DNA of 39,813 nucleotides from Amycolatopsis coloradensis (GTDB lineage: Bacteria > Actinomycetota > Actinomycetes > Mycobacteriales > Pseudonocardiaceae): NCBI RefSeq assembly GCF_037997115.1, contig NZ_CP150484.1:1867046-1906858 (forward strand), written 5' to 3'. The notes beneath the pieces are model-generated. The model did not search any database. It worked only from the letters and a program-made list of their open reading frames with translations, and was not told where the DNA came from. Position numbers and translations under genes: made by a program. This document shows positions 25,694 to 33,008 of this stretch, one piece after another (within the stretch, counting starts at the first letter, position 1; every line of letters starts with the position of its first letter).

Positions 25694-25882
25694 ATGGCAG
25701 CACAGGAAAAGACGGGTCAGGCAACCGACGCCCTCGCGATAACCGGCGAGCAGTGGCGACGCGCCAAGACGGAGATCGCGCAGTACCTCGACCAGGTCCT
25801 CGACGGCGAGGCATGGGCCCAGACCGGCGCCGAAGCCGCCGACGTCATCACCGAAATCCTCCGTCAGAAGGCCAGGTCATGA
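25694..25882 (+). CDS. Small unknown protein, start of a cargo cluster
   Basis: A 62-residue protein with no recognised family, mostly helical: ALAITGEQWRRAKTEIAQYL then EAADVITEILRQKARS. There is no Cys or membrane segment. ATG at 25694 has GAGGGAG 6-7 bases upstream; a longer in-frame extension back to 25532 would run through the nested inverted repeat and is rejected. Its stop overlaps the next ATG (ATGA), so the two are coupled. Confidence 0.62.
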   Translation: MAAQEKTGQATDALAITGEQWRRAKTEIAQYLDQVLDGEAWAQTGAEAADVITEILRQKARS

Positions 25883-25959
25883 GCTGCACACATTGGAGCT
25901 TCTACGTCCTCGCCGGAATCGCCACCTGCCTCGACTGCGGCCACCAATGGCACATCTGA
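25879..25959 (+). CDS. 26-residue Cys/His miniprotein
   Basis: Very small gene coupled to the preceding one by an ATGA overlap. It encodes 26 residues: MSCTHWSFYVLAG and then CLDCGHQWHI. It contains Cys and His in a spacing (C-x2-C-G-H-x-W-H, plus an upstream C-x-H) that could bind one zinc ion, like the knuckle of a rubredoxin-type ribbon. No stronger evidence of coding is possible at this length; the coupling and the Cys/His pattern support it. Confidence 0.5.
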   Translation: MSCTHWSFYVLAGIATCLDCGHQWHI

Positions 25960-26005
25960 CGAACCCCACCACACCGCCGAGGCCGACCACAAAGGACTGA
26001 ACGAC

Positions 26006-26428
26006 ATGACTGAAACCCTGAACCAGGCAGCGTTCTTCGCGGCTCTGTCCGTGCACATCAACGCCCACCCCGACCTGGCCGAGCTGGCCAGCGTCTCCAG
26101 TTCGCGCTCGACGCTCCAGGTCTCCAGCGAAGAGGGCATCACGGCGGCGATCGCTTGGGCACACACCCTGAGCGGAGACAACGCGGTCGGATTGACGGCG
26201 CACCCCGGCGGCTGCACCGGGGTCACCATCACCGGCACGATGGCTGGTCACCGCGTCGAGGTCTTCACCGTCGACTACGACCGGCTCCACGAACTCCTCC
26301 CGCCCGACGTGGGACAACCGAACTTCCAGCGCACCCTCACGCTCACACTTCACGATCTCGAAACCCATCTCGCCAGTGGGAGGCCAGAACACCTCGCAGC
26401 CCAAGCTGAGGCCGAGGGGGAGCGGTGA
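26006..26428 (+). CDS. Unknown cargo protein (140 residues)
   Basis: No family recognised. The N-terminal half looks helical (LNQAAFFAALSVHINAHPDLAEL), followed by a beta-rich part (GVTITGTMAGHRVEVFTVDYDRLHELLP) and a C-terminal helix (LTLTLHDLETHLAS). The product is soluble with a modestly acidic tail. ATG at 26006 has AAAGGA about 9 bases upstream. Its stop overlaps the next start (GTGATG at 26425), so the two genes are coupled. Confidence 0.66.
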   Translation: MTETLNQAAFFAALSVHINAHPDLAELASVSSSRSTLQVSSEEGITAAIAWAHTLSGDNAVGLTAHPGGCTGVTITGTMAGHRVEVFTVDYDRLHELLPPDVGQPNFQRTLTLTLHDLETHLASGRPEHLAAQAEAEGER

Positions 26429-26772
26429 TGACGAAGTCTCCTGCCGAACTTGTGTGGACCGAAGAGCGAGGGCTCTACCTGACCGAGCACGACTACACCG
26501 TGTGGGCACTGGCGGCCCACAGTGTCCACCGCGGCAAAAGCGGCTGGTCCGGCACGGACGAGTGGCACCTGCACCGGGCCTACCCCGATCCCGAGAACGT
26601 GGGCTGGACCGCCGGGACGCTCCCGCTCGACCACGGCCGCTGGCTCGCGCGTCCGGGGCGCCGGAACCTGGAACGTGCGAAGCGGCTCGCCGCGTGGATC
26701 ATCGCCAATCCCGACGCCGCTGCCCAGATGACGCACCGCGAGATCGTCCGTGCCGCCGGGCAGAACCAGTGA
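26428..26772 (+). CDS. Unknown cargo protein (114 residues)
   Basis: No family recognised. It is rich in Trp and His (SGTDEWHLHRAYPDPENVGW and LPLDHGRWLARPGRR) with a C-terminal helix (LERAKRLAAWIIANPDAAAQ). ATG at 26428 overlaps the previous stop by one base; GTG at 26425 is the alternative. It lies upstream of the three-Cys-motif gene but is separated from it by a 132-base gap with its own operator-like palindrome. Confidence 0.65.
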   Translation: MTKSPAELVWTEERGLYLTEHDYTVWALAAHSVHRGKSGWSGTDEWHLHRAYPDPENVGWTAGTLPLDHGRWLARPGRRNLERAKRLAAWIIANPDAAAQMTHREIVRAAGQNQ

Positions 26773-26861
26773 CTTTGCGCGTCGGGCATGGTGAGCCTGC
26801 GACGCGAAGTAGAGTGCACGGGGAGTGGCCGTCCGCGTACGACATTCCCCGCCACCCGGGA

Positions 26862-26877
26862 CGGAACTGGAGTTCCG
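26862..26877. promoter_or_regulatory. 16-bp perfect palindrome upstream of the three-Cys gene
   Basis: CGGAACT-GG-AGTTCCG is a perfect two-arm inverted repeat ending 27 bases before the ATG at 26905. It is a candidate operator controlling the three-Cys-motif gene. Confidence 0.45.
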
Positions 26878-26904
26878 CCGACGAATGTGGAGGAGGGCAA
26901 GGCG

Positions 26905-27657
26905 ATGAGTGATGGTTCGTCGATCGAGTGGACCGAGGCGACCTGGAACCCGACGACCGGGTGTGACCGGGTGTCGGCAGGGTGCGATCACTGCTACGCG
27001 TTGACGCTGGCGAAGCGGCTCAAAGCGATGGGGTCGGCGAAATATCAAACCGACGGCGACCCGAGAACGAGCGGCCCGGGGTTCGGGGTGGCGACACACG
27101 CCGCGGCGCTCGGGGAGCCGTTCCGGTGGCGGCAGCCCCGGCTGGTCTTCGTGAATTCGATGAGCGACCTGTTCCACGCGAAGGTGCCGGTGGAGTTCAT
27201 CCGGCGGGTGTTCGCGGTCATGGAGGCGACCCCGCAGCACACGTACCAGGTGCTGACGAAAAGGTCCCGCCGGATCCGGCGCCTCGCGTCCTCGTTGGAT
27301 TGGCCGGCGAACCTGTGGCTCGGGGTATCGGTCGAGGACGAGCGCGTGGCCTATCGGGTCGATGACCTGCGCGAGGTGCCCGCCGCGGTGCGGTTCCTAT
27401 CCTGCGAGCCACTGCTCGGCCCGCTGTCTCAGCTGGACCTTGCTGGGATCGGGTGGGTCATTGTCGGCGGAGAGTCTGGCCCGCACGCACGCCCGATGGC
27501 ACCGGAGTGGGCCATCGAGGTCCGAGATCAGTGCCAGCAGGCTCACGTCCCGTTCTTCTTCAAGCAGTGGGGTGGCCGTACCCCGAAGGCCGGCGGCCGT
27601 GACCTCGAAGGCCGGACGTGGGACGAGATGCCATCTCGCGTGGTCACCGCAGCCTGA
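26905..27657 (+). CDS. Three-Cys-motif protein (DUF5131; phage Gp37/Gp68 family)
   Basis: A 250-residue protein. The defining signature is near the N-terminus: SSIEWTEATWNPTTGCDRVS, then AGCDHCYA, giving C20-x6-C27-x2-C30. This could ligate an iron-sulfur cluster, although it differs from the CX3CX2C of canonical radical-SAM enzymes. Further family landmarks are LVFVNSMSDLFH, HTYQVLTKRSRR, LWLGVSVED, FLSCEPLLGPL, VIVGGESGPHARPM and VPFFFKQWGG. The family is found in phages and mobile elements and often accompanies a TcmP partner, exactly as here. ATG at 26905 has GAGGAGGGCAAG shortly upstream. It converges on tcmP, overlapping it by 14 bp. Confidence 0.88.
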   Translation: MSDGSSIEWTEATWNPTTGCDRVSAGCDHCYALTLAKRLKAMGSAKYQTDGDPRTSGPGFGVATHAAALGEPFRWRQPRLVFVNSMSDLFHAKVPVEFIRRVFAVMEATPQHTYQVLTKRSRRIRRLASSLDWPANLWLGVSVEDERVAYRVDDLREVPAAVRFLSCEPLLGPLSQLDLAGIGWVIVGGESGPHARPMAPEWAIEVRDQCQQAHVPFFFKQWGGRTPKAGGRDLEGRTWDEMPSRVVTAA

Positions 27658-28750
27658 CGACCGACTTTCGGTTGATCTGCCCGGATGGTTCGACGTGCAC
27701 CACGCCTTCGGCTGCGAGGGTTCGTAGCGCCTCTGGCGCGTGTTTGCCGAGCCACCGGGCAGTTTCCCGTTCCAGCCAGTCACGCAGTGTCTCTACACTG
27801 ACTGGTCCGCTCGCGAGTCTCTGTGCGAGCAGTTCCCGTAGCTCCGGGTCGACGCCTCCGCCGCTACCGAAGAGATCCATCTGCCCGGCGATCTCGGCCC
27901 CGCGGGTACGGGGGTCGCGGAAGCTCATGCCACCTTCGCCGTCCACCTTCCACATGGCGTCCTTCATAACCTGGACACCCTTGACGTGTTTGGTGCCGTG
28001 GACCAGGTACAGCGGCTGGCCAGTGCGGGGCACGACCTCGAACTTCAGCTGATACTCGAATCCGGCCCGCTGGAGAGCGTCGCGGTAGGTCGCGAGCCAC
28101 TCCCGCCATCGCTCGTCGGGGGTGCTGTCCCGGTCGGCTTTCTGCCAGAACTCACGACCGCCGAACACGGCGTCGAGCTGGTCGGTGTCCAGGTCTTCCC
28201 GGCGGCTGAACCAGTTCGGCCCGAACGTCACGATCGCTTCACTGGCCCGATTGCCCGCGATCTTGCTCAGTAACGGGAGCGGCACATTCACGTTGCCCCA
28301 GCTATCGAAGATCGCAAGAACCGGGTTCCCCCAGGCGCCGAGCCGGTCAAGCGCCCGTGTGGTCTCAGTGGCGGCCTCGCCGTGCACGACCTCGACCCGC
28401 ACCGGCAGAGCCGCCAGGTCACCGAACTTCTCGCCGAGCTCGGCGACCAAGTGCTCGTATCGATCGCGACGCTTCTCGATGAACACCAGCTGCACACGGG
28501 AACGACGCAGCCCCATCCGGTCCCGCGCGGCGTGCTTCAGCAGCCTATCGAGCACGAACACCGGTGAGCCCTCTTCGCCGTCGCGGTACCGGCCGGGGCC
28601 GGCGAACGCATCGACGTAGGTCACCTTCGGCCAGCTATACCCCTGGCTGTTCGGCTGGAGCAACACAGGCCACCAACCGTCGAGGTAACGCTTGTACAGC
28701 CGATGTTTCGCCTCAGTGGCAGGCTCCAGCGGCCACAGTGTGTCGTCCAT
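27644..28750 (-). CDS. tcmP: Three-Cys-motif partner protein TcmP
   Basis: A 368-residue protein of the three-Cys-motif partner family. The N-terminus has HRLYKRYLDGWWPVLLQP, then VTYVDAFAGPGRYRDGEEGSP, a Rossmann-like motif resembling a methyltransferase glycine loop. VQLVFIEKRRDRYEHLVAEL, PVLAIFDSWGNVNVPLPLLSKI and FGPNWFSR follow. The C-terminal 90 residues look like a winged helix (LRDWLERETARWLGKHAPEALRTL). It converges on its partner gene with a 14-bp tail-to-tail overlap. ATG at 28750 has GGAGGGG about 4-5 bases upstream; the frame opens further to 28786. The biochemical role of the pair is not established; nucleic-acid or protein modification in phage conflict is a reasonable inference. 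Confidence 0.87.
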   Translation of the reverse strand: MDDTLWPLEPATEAKHRLYKRYLDGWWPVLLQPNSQGYSWPKVTYVDAFAGPGRYRDGEEGSPVFVLDRLLKHAARDRMGLRRSRVQLVFIEKRRDRYEHLVAELGEKFGDLAALPVRVEVVHGEAATETTRALDRLGAWGNPVLAIFDSWGNVNVPLPLLSKIAGNRASEAIVTFGPNWFSRREDLDTDQLDAVFGGREFWQKADRDSTPDERWREWLATYRDALQRAGFEYQLKFEVVPRTGQPLYLVHGTKHVKGVQVMKDAMWKVDGEGGMSFRDPRTRGAEIAGQMDLFGSGGGVDPELRELLAQRLASGPVSVETLRDWLERETARWLGKHAPEALRTLAAEGVVHVEPSGQINRKSVVRLR

Positions 28751-28787
28751 GGCTCCCCTCCGCGAACGGCTCCCGTAACTGACCACA

Positions 28788-28811
28788 TTACCTACGGTGT
28801 GCGCCAGGTAA
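28788..28811. promoter_or_regulatory. Operator-like inverted repeat upstream of tcmP
   Basis: TTACCT (28788-28793) and AGGTAA (28806-28811) form an inverted repeat with a 12-base spacer, 38 bases upstream of the tcmP ATG. It is a candidate operator for tcmP expression. Confidence 0.4.
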
Positions 28812-28861
28812 CAGAGAACAGGTGTTCGCGCGGCAGCCCGAGGCTCCGGCAGGCCGACAGA

Positions 28862-28897
28862 GCAGAAGGCCCCGCCACGTCAGCGCGGTCCTTCTGC
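28862..28897 (+). terminator. Terminator-like hairpin
   Basis: GCAGAAGG (28862-28869) pairs with CCTTCTGC (28890-28897), with further GC pairing inside, and TTT follows. It resembles phage-type rho-independent terminators. No intact gene ends just before it on the plus strand, so it may be left from a lost gene. Confidence 0.5.
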
Positions 28898-28948
28898 TTT
28901 CGAGATGTGGTGTTGCGAGACCTCGGCTCCGACTGCCGGACACGGGAC

Positions 28949-29290
28949 ATGAGCCAGCCGCTATGGGCTCAGACCGCGACCAACGGAACCGGTCTCCTCA
29001 CGCCACCGGTCGCGGTCGCGCCGGGTTCAGTGATCGCCGCGCACCGCCACAACGGCGACGGCCAGCACCTGACACGGCCGATGGACACCCTGACCTCCAC
29101 CTACGAAGAGGCGATGCTGCTCGTGGTCGCGAACTTCCAGGGCTCACTGCTTAGCGCGCCCTACTCGCTGCCGACGCAAGCGGGGCTCGGAGACGTCGGC
29201 ATGGTGTTGGCCGGGGTCGTGCCGTTCCGGCAGAATACGATCCCGACCATGCACGCCGAGGCGATGCCCACGGTCACGTCTGACCACTGA
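28949..29290 (+). pseudogene. Remnant of a C5-cytosine DNA methyltransferase (C-terminal part), copy 1
   Basis: About 113 codons read MSQPLWAQTATNGTGLLTPP, APGSVIAAHRHNGDG, RPMDTLTSTYEEAMLLVVAN and VVPFRQNTIPTMHAEAMPTV. This is the repetitive target-recognition/C-terminal pattern of phage-type DNA cytosine methyltransferases, in which blocks like 'P..T.TT...' and 'lvpyr.n..p....e..pTvTt.d' alternate. The catalytic PCQ and ENV motifs are absent and the frame stops after TSDH, so this is a fragment. A similar fragment lies at 32074-32439. The identification rests on motif pattern only. Confidence 0.5.
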
Positions 29291-29720
29291 AACGCGAAAT
29301 CGTTCGCGCCATGGGCTAGCACGGCTACGGTCGTGAACGAGGGGGCTCTGGTAGGCGCCAAGGCGTCGTTGGCGACTCGATGTGGGATCAAGAGGCTTGT
29401 CGCACTGGTGATCACGACCGCGTGTCGAATACGCTGCGTGCTTATCGACCACCTTCAGTGGTAACGACACAGGTTTATTAGGAGATCTGGGTGGGTGCGC
29501 CGCGGGGCTGCCGAGGAACGGGACGATTCACTTTTGGCGGAGTTGCGGCCGTCTGCGGTTGTCACAGGTGGTAATGAATTGGGTAGCCCGGGTGGGAGGT
29601 CACCGGGCGACACCCATTTCATGTGAGCCGGAGGCTGCGTTGGCTCCTTGGCTCGGCGCAGTTGAGTGGTCTCCTACCAGACAGCCGCGGCCCCGACAGC
29701 GGCTCGTCCAGGAAGAGTTT
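29291..29720. other. Gap without a recognisable gene
   Basis: No reading frame on either strand shows domain-like content, and no tRNA or strong repeat is visible. It separates the methyltransferase remnant from the small membrane protein and is probably decayed sequence. Confidence 0.5.
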
Positions 29721-30089
29721 CTAGTCCTTGTGCAGTTTCTTGTACATGTAGAGGACACCGGCCATGACGAGCATGACGCCGATGCCGCCCACGATGATCA
29801 GCCATTCAGGTGCCGTCGCGATCGCGAGGATGATCGCGACCGTGATGCCCGGGATGGCCGCGCCGGCCAGGATCGGAATGGTGAGGCCTAAGTGGCGGCC
29901 GAACTTGCCGTCGTCCTGGGCCTCAGCGTATGCGCGTGCGTACGCGTTCATGCCGTCGACGTTCTTGCGGAAGCCCGCTTCGGCGCCGATCCGAAGCGGG
30001 ATCCGTTCTCCCTCGTGCGGGACAGCGTGCTGTCCGCGGTCGGTAGGGAGCTGATTCAGCTCCGTCTTGCGCACAACCTCGTCTGCCAT
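29721..30089 (-). CDS. Small two-helix membrane protein, unknown
   Basis: A 122-residue protein. A soluble N-terminal half (VVRKTELNQLPTDRG; GMNAYARAYAEAQDD) is followed by two membrane segments: LGLTIPILAGAAIPGITVAI and WLIIVGGIGVMLVMAGVLY, ending in a short basic tail YKKLHKD. The family is not recognised. ATG at 30089 is preferred; the frame opens to 30215, and the ribosome binding site GGAGGGAAGG lies rather far upstream, so the start is not certain. Codon use is host-like, unlike the AT-richer DNA to its right. It may be a membrane component of the cargo, function unknown. Confidence 0.6.
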   Translation of the reverse strand: MADEVVRKTELNQLPTDRGQHAVPHEGERIPLRIGAEAGFRKNVDGMNAYARAYAEAQDDGKFGRHLGLTIPILAGAAIPGITVAIILAIATAPEWLIIVGGIGVMLVMAGVLYMYKKLHKD

Positions 30090-31162
30090 CGGCGTATCGC
30101 CGCCTTCCCTCCGGGTGGTGATGGGTCGCTGACCGGGGCTTTGCTCGGTCGCCGGATGAACCTGATGCAGAGCGGGGGGCCAACCCGCAGGCCTACCGCT
30201 GCCAGACGATACCACTCACGTGTTCGATGTACTCGCAACGCCTGAACGAGTGATGGCGATCGTCTGCATCTCACGCATATCAATGCAACTTGCAGGCTAT
30301 GGGAGCTTCCGCATCCCTCTCCCCTCAGGCCCCCTCGACGTCCGCCGCCTGCCCTGCGGTGCCCGCAACGAAGGGCAACTTGGACAACTCGATCGTGCCA
30401 CGCATACGTGACTTCTTCGCCACCGGGATGGGTTGCGTGTCGCGAGACCCGCGCAGATCACGAATGTCAACGTTGTCTTTTCTGTTAGCACTTCTTACCT
30501 GCGTAAACATGGTCGAACAAAGAAGCTCCACAGTGGACAGTCGCGCGACACCAATATTACTCATGAGTACGCAAGAAATTGATCAAGGCGAATCCGAATA
30601 CGGATGATTAGTACTCAGAGTGTCGACTTGTGACTGTGCGTCACTGGAACGAGTGACCGGCGCGCGTCGCACGTCAGGTGTAATGCCCTTGCTCTACGTG
30701 ACCGGAGAGGGGTACTTGGTTGCGTTTCGTGGCGCGGGGCTACCCTAGTCCCCCGTAGGCAAGTCATGCATGTCATATGCAGCACTTATCTGCATTTCGG
30801 GTTGACAACCTGGTAGTTACAGACGCAAGATGTCGGTACGGCTTGCGGCGAAGCAAATCTCGCAAGATCGAGCTGGGCGCCTGTCGCTGCAGTGCTTGGA
30901 TAACAGAATAGCAACATTGGATGGCTGTGACTGAGGTGGACTATGTATGCCAGAAATCGGGGGAGATGATTCTGGTTGCCCAGTTGCGGTTTTTTGCCGT
31001 GTCGCCACTGCGGGCGCAGTCGGTGTTTATCGCTCCGTCGGGTTGCAGTCATCGCGGCACCCTCTCGCTGGCCAGCGATGTGCCGATTATTATCAGATGC
31101 GACGTTTCCGCCGCCGATTTTATGGGAAATTGAATAATAGATAATAATAGTGAAGGGGAATT
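30090..31162. other. About 1 kb AT-richer gap with no confident gene
   Basis: GC content falls toward the right end, reaching a very AT-rich stretch (about 31121-31160: ATTGAATAATAG and ATAATAATAG) just before the ribbon-helix-helix gene, where its promoter probably lies. Short frames exist on both strands. A minus-strand frame at 30325-30564 has the most protein-like tail (RMRGTIELSKLPFVAGTAGQ), but I cannot support it further. Confidence 0.45.
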
Positions 31163-31477
31163 ATGATGGCTGGTGGGATGGTTGATGAAGAAGTTGGAAA
31201 CGAGAAGCTGGCCTCGAAGACTGGCCCAGGCAAGCAGCCGCCTGAAGGCAAGGGTGGTGGCGGTGGTGGCCTTGAGCGTGTCACTGTCAATCTAGGGCCA
31301 CGAGCTTCTCGTGCGCTGGAGAAGGCTGTTGGGTTAACGGGAGACTCGAAAACAGATACGATCAACCGAGCACTCCAGGTGTATGCATACCTCGAAGAGG
31401 TTTGGGCAAACGGTGGTCAAGTATTGATTCGTAATCGACCAGATAATGATGAGGTTACAGTTTTAAAGTTCTTTTAG
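31163..31477 (+). CDS. Ribbon-helix-helix-like small protein
   Basis: A 104-residue protein. A Gly/Lys/Pro-rich leader (residues 1-37) precedes a domain LERVTVNLGPRASRALEKAV, GLTGDSKTDTINRALQVYAY, LEEVWANGGQVLIRNR. The beta strand VTVNLG followed by two helices is the layout of ribbon-helix-helix DNA-binding proteins, and similar proteins are widespread in actinobacteria. It could be an antitoxin or autorepressor, but no toxin partner is visible next to it. ATG at 31163 or 31166 is preceded by AAGGGGA. Codon use is AT-richer than elsewhere, suggesting separate acquisition. Confidence 0.68.
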   Translation: MMAGGMVDEEVGNEKLASKTGPGKQPPEGKGGGGGGLERVTVNLGPRASRALEKAVGLTGDSKTDTINRALQVYAYLEEVWANGGQVLIRNRPDNDEVTVLKFF

Positions 31478-32037
31478 TGAACTAGGTGATATCGAACGGA
31501 TTTTGCTTCAGCAATCGGTGACACTCCGATCGGGGCCTGCGGGGGTCAAGTATTACGGTCACTGTTGGTACGGGAAGACGACAGTTGTCGCGAGGGGTAT
31601 TCGGACGTTGGTCAGTTGTGACCAGGTGACTCCCGGCCCGTGGTTGCGGATGGGTCTCGGGCTACACGCCAGAGTTCCGATCGGCCACCATCGTTTCTAC
31701 TGCTGAGCAAAATGCGGGCATGTCTTCGAGAGGGGATGTGCATGCCCGCCCGCTACGTAAACGCGGTCTCGGTAAGCCGACCTACTGTTGTGGTGCACGA
31801 GAGCGCGCTGCCTCAACACGGTGCCCAGACCTATCACTGGGCCTGTTGCCGCCCGCAGGCGGCCCGCTCCGTCGCCCCGCATTCCGCCCTTGGCGGTCGT
31901 GTAGTTCAGCCGGCCGGAACCGAGTGGTCGCTGACGAGCTGCCGGAGGTCGTCCACGTTCTTGACGCGGTCTTCGGCCGGCTGGAGAACCTCGGAATGAT
32001 CACTGGGCAGGGCGAGGGTGGCCTGATGCGGGGTTAA
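31478..32037 (+). pseudogene. Decayed region with a broken gene
   Basis: No intact gene is present. Starting at ATG 31742 one frame reads MPARYVNAVSVSRPTVVVHE and continues to HGAQTYHWACCRPQA. A protein-like ending, ADELPEVVHVLDAVFGRLEN and then LGMITGQGEGG, lies in a different frame and stops at 32037. This looks like one small gene disrupted by a frameshift, though the joint cannot be placed with certainty. No family recognised. Confidence 0.35.
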
Positions 32038-32073
32038 GCACGGCCAGTACGTGTACCGCTACCCCTCTACCTC

Positions 32074-32439
32074 GTGCCGCAAGCGAGTCGTCGAGCCCGG
32101 CGTGCTGCCGCGTCCACGGTCATCGACTGGACTCTGGACCAAGACGTGCCGCCGCGAAACGGCACTGGCGGTCCCGCCGTTCGTGTCCCTGATGCGTGGA
32201 GGCGGACCGAAAACGCCGCCTACCCGGTCGCCGGACCGCCGCCGACCGTGTCCGCACAGGGCAACCACCACGGGCTCGTCAGCCCGAGCGCCGAGGCCGC
32301 CGTGATGCTGCTGGCCTACTATTCGAACGGTGCCGCACTTCCGGTCGAGGAACCGGTCGGCGCGATCAGCACCCGCGACCGCTTCGCCGTCATCGGCCCG
32401 CGTCACACGCCACCTCTCAGCGGGTTCCTCGCCGTCTGA
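32074..32439 (+). pseudogene. Remnant of a C5-cytosine DNA methyltransferase (C-terminal part), copy 2
   Basis: A frame of 121 codons contains STVIDWTLDQDVP, PVAGPPPTVSAQGNHHGLVS, VMLLAYYSNGAALPVEEPVG and AISTRDRFAVIG. The pattern 'pt.tvta.GNHhgLv ... llaYY.nga..pv.eP.gtitTrDRfA' is characteristic of the C-terminal part of phage and mobile-element cytosine-5 methyltransferases. The catalytic PCQ and ENV motifs and the AdoMet-binding N-terminus are absent, so it is a fragment. It covers the same part of the protein as the remnant at 28949-29290, so the two are more likely paralogous leftovers than halves of one gene. Confidence 0.55.
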
Positions 32440-32809
32440 TCAGCGACTTTCGGTGTCCCGGGGCCGCACGGCGTCCGAGATGACCCACTGCTGGTGACGA
32501 GTGCCACCTTGGTCGAGATCGCCGAGCGTGAAGATCACCCACCCGACCCAGTGCCCGGTCGTGGTCGCCCGCCACATGCTGAGAATCCCGCGGACCGTCG
32601 CCGAGAGATCAAGACCGTCCGATACGAACGGCTCAACCTCACCAACCTGGTAGACCTTGCTCAAGTCCACCCAGACGGGACGACTCGGCCGCAGCATCCG
32701 CAGGTATTGAGGCCCAGGTGACGTCGTGTCACCCGTATCGAGCCACTCAGTCGACCATCTCGTCGCCGGTCAAGTACCGCGCCGCCGTAATGCTGTGTTG
32801 TTTGGTCAT
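32440..32809 (-). pseudogene. Small unknown gene, probably frameshifted
   Basis: The minus frame ending at 32440 reads MLRPSRPVWVDLSKVYQVGE, then PFVSDGLDLSATVRG, TTTGHWVGWVIF and RHQQWVISDAVRPRD, a well-formed soluble protein of 85 residues from ATG 32697. Codons continue in frame upstream (GDTTSPGPQYLR) with protein-like content but no start. A separate short frame from ATG 32809 (MTKQHSITAARYLTGDEMVD) stops at 32747. Joining them needs a single frameshift near 32750. The family is unnamed. Alternatively the short form from 32697 is the true gene. Confidence 0.45.
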
Positions 32810-33008
32810 ACTCGACCAGTCGTATCGTCGGCCAAAGTGCTACGCAAGTTGATCAATGGGCACCACGATGGGTGCGAACACGAGTCAGGAGTATCCAGAC
32901 AAGCCGCCCCAGGCGCGCCCCAGGTCACGTCAACCAGCGGCAAACACCCCAGATGTTGCAGACCATTACTTTTGCAAGGCGAGGTTGGCATGTTTCGTGC
33001 CTGTCGCG

